Positions 7,653-13,895 of a stretch of 64,000 nt of DNA are shown piece by piece. This DNA comes from Ruminococcus flavefaciens (lineage in GTDB: Bacteria; Bacillota; Clostridia; Oscillospirales; Ruminococcaceae). The position numbers were made by a program, and so were the translations under genes. How positions within the stretch are numbered: the first letter of the stretch is position 1; every line of letters begins with the position of its first letter. The stretch lies in contig NZ_FPIP01000006.1 of assembly GCF_900119075.1 (NCBI RefSeq), forward strand, positions 90,632-154,631, written 5' to 3'. Under the pieces are notes generated by a model. That model searched no databases, was not told the origin of the DNA, and was given only the letters and a program-made list of their open reading frames with translations.

Positions 7653-9998
7653 ATGGATAAGAAATTGTTTATGGAAAAATTCACAGGAAGACTTCCAAAG
7701 GACATAAAATCTGCGACACCGCAGCAGCTTCACGACGCGCTGGGCAAGACAGTAATGGAGATGTTCGCTGACCGTTGGGACAATGCCCGTCAGGAGCACC
7801 TTTCAAAGCGCCGTGCGGCTTACCTCTCTATGGAGTTCCTCGTTGGCCGTGCAGTATACAATAACCTGCTCGTTCTCGGTATTTACGACGAGGTGGAGGA
7901 GACTTTCAAGGAGCTCGGTCTTGACCTTGCAGACCTTGAAGAAATAGAGGACGCCGCTCTCGGAAACGGCGGTCTCGGAAGACTTGCGGCTTGTTTTCTT
8001 GACAGTGCCGCAACTCTCAGCCTGCCCCTTGACGGCTACGGCATACGCTATAAGTACGGACTTTTCAAGCAGTCGATCGTTGACGGCTTCCAGCGTGAGG
8101 ACATCGACGACTGGACGAAATACGGCGATCCGTGGTCGGTTCGCTGTGACGAGGACACTGTCCTCATCGAATACAGCGGTCAGACCGTAAAGGCTGTGCC
8201 CTATGATATGCCTGTATTCGGTTTCCGCACCGAAAATGTGGGTACTCTGCGACTCTGGCAGGCTGAGCCTGTAAAGGAGTTCGACTTTGATGTGTTCAAC
8301 AAGCAGGATTACCTCGAAGCTTCAAAGGAGAAGATATACGCCGAGGACATCTCCCGTGTGCTCTATCCTAACGATGATACCGACGAGGGCAAGAAGCTCC
8401 GTCTGAAACAGCAGTATTTCTTCAGCTGTGCTTCGCTGACGGATATAATCAGGAAGCACAAGGCTCGCTTCGGCACTCTCGATAATCTTGCGGACTATAT
8501 CTCGGTACAGCTCAATGATACTCACCCTGTTATCTCTATCCCCGAGCTTATCAGACAGCTTGTGGACAACGAGGGCTACAGCTTTGAGAAAGCCCTTGAA
8601 ATGGCTAAGAGGATATTCAACTACACCAACCACACCGTTATGCAGGAGGCTCTTGAAAAGTGGCGCACAGACCTTGTTGAGGAGCTTCTGCCCCGTATCT
8701 ACGCTATAATCATTCAGATAAACGAGGCTCTTATGGCGGAAATGTACGCAAAGGGCGTGGAGCGCTCCAAGATAGACCGTATCAAGATAATAAAGGGTGA
8801 CCTTATCCATATGGCGGACATGGCTTGCTATGCTTCAAGCCATATCAACGGCGTTGCCGAGATACACACACAGATACTCAAGGACACTGTTCTTGCGGAC
8901 TGGTTCAGTCTCTGTCCCGAGCGTTTCCGCAACGAGACCAACGGCATTACTCAGCGCCGCTGGATAGCGCTATGCAACAGGGAGCTGTCTGCGTACATCA
9001 GTGAGCTTCTTGGCAGTGACGACTGGATAAATGACCTTGACAAGCTGAAAGAGCTTTCCAAATATGCCGACGATGAGAACGTGCTTCGCCATTTCATAGA
9101 CATCAAGCAGGGCAAGAAAAAACAGCTTGCTGACTTCATAAAGGCTCACGACGGCATTTATATCGACGAAAATTCTGTTTTCGATATCCAGATAAAGCGC
9201 CTTCACGAGTACAAGAGACAACTTCTCAATGCGTTCTCCATACTGTGGATATACTACGGCATAAAGGACGGCAGTATACAGAATTTCAAGCCTACAACGT
9301 TCATTTTCGGAGCTAAATCTGCTCCGGGTTATCGCCGTGCAAAGGCTATTATCAAGTTCATCAACGAGGTGGGCAGGATAGTCTCCGAGGACAAGGACAC
9401 CCGTGACCTTATCAAGGTTGTGTTCGTGCAGAATTATAATGTATCCTACGCCGAGAAGCTCGTTGCGGCGGCTGATGTTTCCGAGCAGATATCCACCGCA
9501 GGCACTGAGGCAAGCGGCACGGGCAATATGAAGCTCATGCTAAACGGCGCAGTAACTCTCGGAACCTACGACGGCGCTAATATCGAGATAGTGCAGGAGG
9601 CAGGAGAGGATAACAACTACATCTTCGGTGCCCGTGTTGAGGACCTGGAGAAGATATTCCCCGAGTACGACAGCCGCAGTATATTCTCCTCTGACGATAT
9701 GATACGCGGGGTAGTGTCCTCACTTATCGACGGTACTGTTTCCGACGGCGGCAGCGGTGATTTCCGCGAGCTTTACATGGCTCTCCTTGACGGCGCAAGC
9801 TGGCACGCTCCCGACCATTATTACCTCCTCGGCGATATCAGGGACTACGTTGAGACTAAGCTGCGCTGCATAAACGACTACAGCAGCGACAGAATAGGCT
9901 TTGCACGTAAGCAGTGGCTCAATATGTGCAGCGCAGGCAAGTTCAGCTCCGACAGAACAATCGCAGACTATGCGGAGAATATCTGGGGGATAAAATAA
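7653..9998 (+). CDS. glgP: Glycogen/maltodextrin phosphorylase
   Basis: 781 residues, GT35 family. It phosphorolyses alpha-1,4-glucan ends to glucose-1-phosphate using pyridoxal phosphate. Visible motifs include SMEFLVGRAVYNNL, the glycine-rich ALGNGGLGRLAACFLDS, QLNDTHPVISIPELIR, FDIQIKRLHEYKRQLLN, and the PLP-lysine segment EASGTGNMKLMLNGAVTLGT. Paired with malQ 145 bp upstream, it forms a maltodextrin or glycogen breakdown unit. Its ribosome site AAAGGAG lies just beyond an intergenic palindrome. Confidence 0.97.
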   Translation: MDKKLFMEKFTGRLPKDIKSATPQQLHDALGKTVMEMFADRWDNARQEHLSKRRAAYLSMEFLVGRAVYNNLLVLGIYDEVEETFKELGLDLADLEEIEDAALGNGGLGRLAACFLDSAATLSLPLDGYGIRYKYGLFKQSIVDGFQREDIDDWTKYGDPWSVRCDEDTVLIEYSGQTVKAVPYDMPVFGFRTENVGTLRLWQAEPVKEFDFDVFNKQDYLEASKEKIYAEDISRVLYPNDDTDEGKKLRLKQQYFFSCASLTDIIRKHKARFGTLDNLADYISVQLNDTHPVISIPELIRQLVDNEGYSFEKALEMAKRIFNYTNHTVMQEALEKWRTDLVEELLPRIYAIIIQINEALMAEMYAKGVERSKIDRIKIIKGDLIHMADMACYASSHINGVAEIHTQILKDTVLADWFSLCPERFRNETNGITQRRWIALCNRELSAYISELLGSDDWINDLDKLKELSKYADDENVLRHFIDIKQGKKKQLADFIKAHDGIYIDENSVFDIQIKRLHEYKRQLLNAFSILWIYYGIKDGSIQNFKPTTFIFGAKSAPGYRRAKAIIKFINEVGRIVSEDKDTRDLIKVVFVQNYNVSYAEKLVAAADVSEQISTAGTEASGTGNMKLMLNGAVTLGTYDGANIEIVQEAGEDNNYIFGARVEDLEKIFPEYDSRSIFSSDDMIRGVVSSLIDGTVSDGGSGDFRELYMALLDGASWHAPDHYYLLGDIRDYVETKLRCINDYSSDRIGFARKQWLNMCSAGKFSSDRTIADYAENIWGIK

Positions 9999-10008
9999 CA
10001 GCTATTTA

Positions 10009-10147
10009 TCGGGGAAAACCTTTCTGAGGAAAGGTTATTCCCCGAACCCCTTTCCAAAGACTTTTAGCTGTTTTTTTCTATGACAGAGCCCCCTTTTAGT
10101 TTATAAGAGGGGGCAAATTTGTTTTGGGGCTCTATCATAGAAAAAAC
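10009..10147. repeat. Dispersed hairpin element, copy A
   Basis: A 37-base inverted repeat (10009-10045; outer arms TCGGGGAA/TTCCCCGA around AACCTTTC TGA GGAAAGGTT) is followed by CCCCTTTCCAAAGACTTTTA. A second inverted repeat bounded by TTTTTTCTATGA and its complement closes at 10146. A related copy lies inverted at 45370-45507. The inner GCCCCCTT/AAGAGGGGGC hairpin may stop glgP transcription. Bases 10148-10317 hold nothing I can name. Confidence 0.8.
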
Positions 10148-10317
10148 GAAATAACGGTCACTGAATGGGATACGGGAAAATCTTCTTCAGAACGGCTGCC
10201 TCAATAATAAGCATTATCCTCCCTCATATATACTCCCCAAACCGCGTTTTTTCAACGCGAACACGTTGAATTTCAGAAAAATAATTTTCAGGTTCTGCGT
10301 TTTATACAAAAACTATT

Positions 10318-10355
10318 ATCCGCATTTGTGAGCTTTCACAGATGCGGATCTTTTT
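10318..10355 (+). terminator. Strong intrinsic terminator
   Basis: Stem ATCCGCATTTGTGA with TTCACAGATGCGGAT, a three-base loop and five T. It lies 320 bp after glgP and immediately before the operator-like palindromes of the next gene, so it insulates the two units. Confidence 0.8.
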
Positions 10356-10391
10356 GTGACAAATGTCACTGAAATAGTGACAAATGACACT
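10355..10391 (+). promoter_or_regulatory. Pair of CRP/FNR-like operator palindromes
   Basis: TGTGACAAATGTCACT (10355-10370) and AGTGACAAATGACACT (10376-10391) start 21 bp apart, two helical turns. The first fits the TGTGA-N6-TCAC form bound by CRP/FNR-family regulators. A TATAAT sequence follows near 10417-10424, ahead of the membrane-protein gene at 10445. Confidence 0.5.
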
Positions 10392-10444
10392 TTAATGTGC
10401 TGCCTTTAATATGGTATTATAATATCAGAAAAGGGGGAGTGACT

Positions 10445-10882
10445 ATGAAAAAGTCAATGAAAGTATTGCTTATTGTTTCAGCGGTGATGACAGTGATCGG
10501 TGCTGCTTCACTGATATTTGCATGGAGCTTGCGTATTCTGTTTACCATAGGGCTCAGTATGGGCTTCGGTGTAATAATATCACATTTTATCGGCAGTAAG
10601 GAAAGAGACAGAGTGCCTGTCTGGCTGAGCATTCTATTTGTGCTTTCGTTTATTCCCATAATGCTCTGCTTTTACTGGTCCATAGATGCAGCAGTCAACG
10701 GTACAGGCGGAGGAATGATATTCCGCAAAAAACACGGCTGGGAGGCATTCTCTGAGACTTTTCTGATAACAACGTTACTGCTTACGGTGATACCTGCTAT
10801 ACCAATGGCAGTTATAGTGCAGATCAGATTCATAGCATTGTGTATAAAGCTGAGGAAAAAGAGGATTTCTGAAAGGAGCTGA
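10445..10882 (+). CDS. Four-helix membrane protein, unknown
   Basis: 145 residues starting MKKSMKVLLIVSAVM. About four hydrophobic segments: residues 6-26, 29-48, 58-80 and 108-133. Ribosome site GGGGGAG precedes the ATG at 10445; a longer in-frame start lacks one. The last helix and the basic tail (KLRKKRISERS) resemble the C-terminal part of the next gene, so the two may be distant paralogues. It is the first gene of a short operon under the palindrome pair. Function not recognised. Confidence 0.75.
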   Translation: MKKSMKVLLIVSAVMTVIGAASLIFAWSLRILFTIGLSMGFGVIISHFIGSKERDRVPVWLSILFVLSFIPIMLCFYWSIDAAVNGTGGGMIFRKKHGWEAFSETFLITTLLLTVIPAIPMAVIVQIRFIALCIKLRKKRISERS

Positions 10883-10886
10883 GCTT

Positions 10887-11381
10887 ATGAATAAGGTCGA
10901 GAAGATTCTGATAGGCGTTTTCGGAGTAGGAACGATACCGTATTTTATGCAATGTATACGCAAGGGAATGCGTTACGGCTTCGGAAGTGGAATGATGAGA
11001 TATTTTAAATCAGAGCTTATTACTCTGCACGGAGCTTTATTCGCATTGTCGGTGATAGGCTTGATAACGGTGTTTATTGTTCATGCTATCATAAAGAGAA
11101 AGAAAAGGAGCGAGGTCAGGATAACAAAGGCTGACAAGATATGGTTCGCAATATCCTTTTTGCCTGTTATACTGCTTCTGCTCTACGGACTGTACGGTGC
11201 TGCGACAGGTGTGAATTTTTTATGGTCGAGTTACTATGGTATCGACGGCTTTATGTTAGCTGTTATCTTCGGCGGCATACTTATCCTGCCTGTACTGCCC
11301 CTGTGTATCATCTGGCAGATAATATTCCTCGTAACACGGCATAAGGCTAAGAAAGCGGAGGCTGCTGTTAAAAGTGAGTAG
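10887..11381 (+). CDS. Membrane protein, paralogue of the adjacent pseudogene
   Basis: 164 residues, starting MNKVEKILIGVFGVGTIPYF with about four hydrophobic helices, the last being ILILPVLPLCIIWQIIFLV, and a basic tail. Ribosome site GAAAGGAGCTGAGCTT sits four bases after the preceding stop. The identical 16 bases precede the decayed copy at 11481, so the leader was duplicated with the gene. No enzymatic motif; function unknown. Confidence 0.75.
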   Translation: MNKVEKILIGVFGVGTIPYFMQCIRKGMRYGFGSGMMRYFKSELITLHGALFALSVIGLITVFIVHAIIKRKKRSEVRITKADKIWFAISFLPVILLLLYGLYGAATGVNFLWSSYYGIDGFMLAVIFGGILILPVLPLCIIWQIIFLVTRHKAKKAEAAVKSE

Positions 11382-11411
11382 AGAGTAGTGAGTAGAAAGT
11401 AGTTTAGGGGC
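11375..11411. repeat. Heptamer array at a stop codon
   Basis: Heptamers AGTGAGT, AGAGAGT, AGTGAGT, AGAAAGT and AGTTTAG run through the stop codon of the preceding membrane-protein gene into GGGG, the start of a decayed palindrome. Confidence 0.7.
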
Positions 11412-11480
11412 TGGTGTTCTCGACAGCACGCGAATCAAAATGACACTATCCGCGTTCAAATCCCGAAAGGAGCTGAGCTT

Positions 11481-11695
11481 ATGAAAAAGCATGAAAAGTA
11501 TTTACTGGGCATATTCGGCGGCTGTGCCCTGTTATCCGCAGCGTTTCTGAGACTTTACTTGAGGTCGTGGTATGGTATGCAGTCATTATATTCGGACTGA
11601 TTTTCCCTGTTTTTCCGCTGATGATATTCTGGCAGGTGCTGTATATCGTCAAGAGGATACAGTATAAAGAGCAAATGAAAGTTGTTAGTGATTAG
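11481..11695 (+). pseudogene. Internally deleted, frameshifted membrane-protein paralogue
   Basis: The ATG at 11481, with the same GAAAGGAGCTGAGCTT leader as the gene at 10887, opens MKKHEKYLLGIFGGCALLS but stops after 39 codons. A second frame continues to 11695 and encodes VIIFGLIFPVFPLMIFWQVL, the counterpart of the last helix of the 10887 protein (ILILPVLPLCIIWQIIFLV), then a basic tail. The middle of the gene has been deleted out of frame. Its final codons overlap a heptamer array. Confidence 0.7.
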
Positions 11696-11752
11696 TGCAT
11701 AGTGATTAGAGATTAGAAAGTAGTGTAGGGGACGCCGTTTCGGCGTCCGAAA
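11683..11752. repeat. Heptamer array leading into a GTAGGG palindrome
   Basis: AGTGATT, AGTGCAT, AGTGATT, AGAGATT, AGAAAGT and AGTGTAG in strict 7-base phase, continuing into GTAGGGGACGCC GTTT CGGCGTCC (11726-11748). Confidence 0.8.
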
Positions 11753-11805
11753 AAGAGCTTCATGTTTTATGACATGGAGCTCTTTTATGTTAAAATATAA
11801 AAATA

Positions 11806-11878
11806 TGTAAAGCTAGCTTGACAAAAAATGTAAAGCGTGCTATACTATAATCACAGAAAAAGTAAAGCCAACTTTACA
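11806..11878 (+). promoter_or_regulatory. Promoter with three operator-like palindromes
   Basis: The -35 TTGACA (11818-11823) and -10 TATACT (11841-11846) are 17 bp apart. Three copies of a TGTAAAGC-centred palindrome lie on it: TGTAAAGCTAGCTTGACA (11806-11823, covering the -35), TGTAAAGCGTGCTATACT (11829-11846, covering the -10), and AGTAAAGCCAACTTTACA (11861-11878, just downstream). This layout predicts repression by a DNA-binding protein, most simply the XRE regulator of the same operon. Confidence 0.7.
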
Positions 11879-11895
11879 TCAAAGGAGGAGTCATC

Positions 11896-12018
11896 ATGAT
11901 TGAAAATATACACGATTTCATAGAGGCGGCTTTGCCGTGGGTGACATTGGCTACAGCAATAGCAGTTTTCAGCGTTTGCAGAGACAGGGCTGAAAAGGAG
12001 AATAAACATGAAAAATAA
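11896..12018 (+). CDS. 40-residue single-helix membrane peptide
   Basis: A short gene starting MIENIHDFIEAALPW with one hydrophobic helix (ALPWVTLATAIAVFSV, residues about 12-27) and a charged tail (CRDRAEKENKHEK). AAAGGAGG lies nine bases before the ATG. It is the first gene after the operator-rich promoter and overlaps the XRE regulator gene by 11 bases, so coupling is likely. Perhaps a sensor, a leader peptide or a toxin-like peptide; none is proven. Confidence 0.65.
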   Translation: MIENIHDFIEAALPWVTLATAIAVFSVCRDRAEKENKHEK

Positions 12019-12214
12019 GATTCAGGAGCTGCGGAAAGCCCGAAAGGTCACGCAGCAGGAGCTTGCAGACGCCCTTAGCGTCACGCGGCAGACTATAATA
12101 TCACTGGAAAACGGAAAATACAATGCGTCCCTCACTCTTGCCCACAAGGCGGCGCAGTTCTTCGGCGTTACTATCGAGGAGCTGTTCATATTCGAGGGCG
12201 AGGAGAACTTATAA
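12008..12214 (+). CDS. XRE-family transcriptional regulator (short, HTH only)
   Basis: 68 residues, essentially one Cro/CI helix-turn-helix: KIQELRKARKVTQQELADAL is the first part and SVTRQTIISLENGKYNASL the recognition region. This short type often represses its own operon and accompanying membrane proteins. It overlaps the upstream small membrane gene and is followed 11 bases later by the first of three paralogous membrane proteins. The three palindromes in the operon promoter are its probable sites. Confidence 0.9.
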   Translation: MKNKIQELRKARKVTQQELADALSVTRQTIISLENGKYNASLTLAHKAAQFFGVTIEELFIFEGEENL

Positions 12215-12225
12215 GGAGGATTATT

Positions 12226-12657
12226 ATGGAAGAATTCAAGAAAAAAATAAAGTTCAGATTTCAGTTATGCACAATGTATACGTGTTCGGGAACAATGTTA
12301 TATTTCTTACTCAGTCGCTTCACCGAGAATGTTCCCGACTTCTCAAGAGGAATGCTGGCAGGACTTCTCGTAGGCGGCGACTTGCTTGCGGTATTTTATA
12401 TGATAAGATGTTTTGTTCTTCTGCATTACGAGAAGAAACTGAAAGAGGCATACATAAAGTCTGCTGATGAGCGAAACAAAGAGATCTCCAAAGAGACAAT
12501 GCGTACCGCATCAGTTATCTCTCTGATGTGTACAGGACTTGCAATAATAATAACAGGCTTTTTCAGCAAGACAGTAAGCATAACCCTTTTTTTGGACATG
12601 ACAGCAAGTGCTTTGATAACGGTATTTGTAAATCTGTATTACAACAAAAAAATGTGA
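12226..12657 (+). CDS. Triplicated membrane protein, copy 1
   Basis: 143 residues, four hydrophobic helices in two pairs separated by a charged cytoplasmic-type loop. The loop carries LKEAYIKSADERNKEI, and the protein ends YYNKKM. Both features are shared with the next two genes. The N-terminus MEEFKKKIKFRF resembles MEEYRKKLKKRS of copy 3. Ribosome site AAGGAGG. The family is not recognised beyond membrane proteins commonly placed beside short XRE regulators. Confidence 0.8.
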   Translation: MEEFKKKIKFRFQLCTMYTCSGTMLYFLLSRFTENVPDFSRGMLAGLLVGGDLLAVFYMIRCFVLLHYEKKLKEAYIKSADERNKEISKETMRTASVISLMCTGLAIIITGFFSKTVSITLFLDMTASALITVFVNLYYNKKM

Positions 12658-12677
12658 ATTTGTAAAGGAGGAACATT

Positions 12678-13103
12678 ATGGAAAAATTCAAAAAACAACT
12701 TGTAACAAGCAACTGCATTTACTGGCTTTTTATACTCCTTTCGATAATAGGAGCAGTTCTTGTCGTTGTATTTAGTCCGAATCATCGTGACGGCAACGGT
12801 ACAATCGGATTTTTTGCTGCTATGATAGCTATTTCGGTGATTAATATACACAGAAACAGGAAAGCGCTCAAGAACGAAAAGCTATTGAAAGAAATGTACA
12901 TCAACAGCGTTGACGAAAGAAAAAAACAGATTCTGCTCCAAGCATCAAAAACCTCATTCTTTATTATTCTTGCAAGTATGCTGATAGCTTCTATTGTGTT
13001 CAGATTCATCAGCATGACAGTAAGCATTGTTCTTACCTGCTGTATGATGTTTATTCTTATCGTTTATTTTGCGGTTACGGCTTATTACAATAAGAAGATG
13101 TGA
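12678..13103 (+). CDS. Triplicated membrane protein, copy 2
   Basis: 141 residues, the same four-helix plan as its neighbours. The loop reads LKEMYINSVDERKKQI (near residues 72-87) and the C-terminus AYYNKKM. Helices: residues about 15-36, 44-60, 92-112 and 115-135. Ribosome site AAAGGAGG. It has diverged well beyond recent duplication outside the two conserved motifs, which implies those motifs matter. Confidence 0.8.
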   Translation: MEKFKKQLVTSNCIYWLFILLSIIGAVLVVVFSPNHRDGNGTIGFFAAMIAISVINIHRNRKALKNEKLLKEMYINSVDERKKQILLQASKTSFFIILASMLIASIVFRFISMTVSIVLTCCMMFILIVYFAVTAYYNKKM

Positions 13104-13131
13104 ATACCGAGTATTTATAAGGAGGATAATT

Positions 13132-13575
13132 ATGGAAGAATACAGAAAAAAATTAAAGAAGAGATCTGTTTTATATCTGCTTGTACTTATCGTCTCTTTC
13201 GCAGGGATAGGAACGTTTTTCGTATTTGGCAGGGTATTGTTCGGCATGGACGTTGAGCTAAGGCGAAGCTTCGGCGGTATATTCGGCATTTTGTTTCTTG
13301 CTTCGTTTGCAGGCATTTTAAGCAGCACAATGACGCTCGGCGATGAAAATAAGCTTAAGAAAGAGTATATACGCAGCACCGACGAAAGGAACCTCGTTAT
13401 CGAGGCAAGATCATCTAATGTGACTTTGAACATTGTAATGGCAGGTCTTTATATAGGATTCGTAATTATTACGCTTTTCTCCGACAACGGTGCGGGAAAA
13501 GTTTTGGGAATATGCTGTTACAGCACATTGCTTATAAAAAGTATTGTGAAGTCTTATTATAATAAGAAGATGTGA
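13132..13575 (+). CDS. Triplicated membrane protein, copy 3
   Basis: 147 residues starting MEEYRKKLKKRSVLYLL; the start at 13132 has AAGGAGG nine bases upstream. The central loop is LKKEYIRSTDERNLVI and the protein ends SYYNKKM, as in copies 1 and 2. It is the last gene of the module and is followed by an intrinsic terminator eight bases after the stop codon. Confidence 0.8.
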   Translation: MEEYRKKLKKRSVLYLLVLIVSFAGIGTFFVFGRVLFGMDVELRRSFGGIFGILFLASFAGILSSTMTLGDENKLKKEYIRSTDERNLVIEARSSNVTLNIVMAGLYIGFVIITLFSDNGAGKVLGICCYSTLLIKSIVKSYYNKKM

Positions 13576-13577
13576 AA

Positions 13578-13886
13578 CAAAAACTCCCCGACACATAAGT
13601 ATCGGGGAGTAATTTTATATTCGTTTGTACATAGTACACGTTAAACTGCCGTAAGCGATAGCAGACTATCCGTTTTACATAGAGTGAGCGAGTTTACGAG
13701 CGTCAACGTGGACGGGTGCAGCGTCACGCTGCAAAAACTCCCCGACACCTGTTCGTATCGGGGAGTAATTTTATATTCGTTTGTACATAGTACACGTTAA
13801 ACTGCCGTAAGCGAAAGCAGACTATCCGTTTTGCAGAAAGTAAGCGAGTTTACGAGCGTCAACGTGGCAAGGCAGCGCGGACACCG
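13578..13886. repeat. Tandem duplication (154-bp unit), 3' side of nifJ
   Basis: Two near-identical units (13578-13731 and 13732 to about 13880) each contain a terminator hairpin, the sequence TCGTTTGTACATAGTACACG, and a block ending GAGCGTCAACGTGG. The latter block (GTGAGCGAG TTTACGAGCG) is the inverse of the pair at 17926-18106. Together they fill the 320 bp between the XRE module and nifJ. Confidence 0.85.
13583..13617 (+). terminator. Intrinsic terminator of the XRE module
   Basis: Stem ACTCCCCGA (13583-13591) with TCGGGGAGT (13602-13610), then AATTTTAT. An almost identical hairpin recurs at 13737-13766 inside a tandem duplication. Confidence 0.75.
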
Positions 13887-13895
13887 CGCCGCTGC

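Noticed and set aside
10324..10341. TGTGA-GCTT-TCACA as a third CRP-like operator
   Set aside because: The spacing is four instead of six bases, and it is better explained as the stem of a terminator.
13578..13886. CRISPR array suggested by tandem repeats
   Set aside because: There are only two units of 154 bp, without uniform 20-40 bp repeats and variable spacers, and no cas genes.
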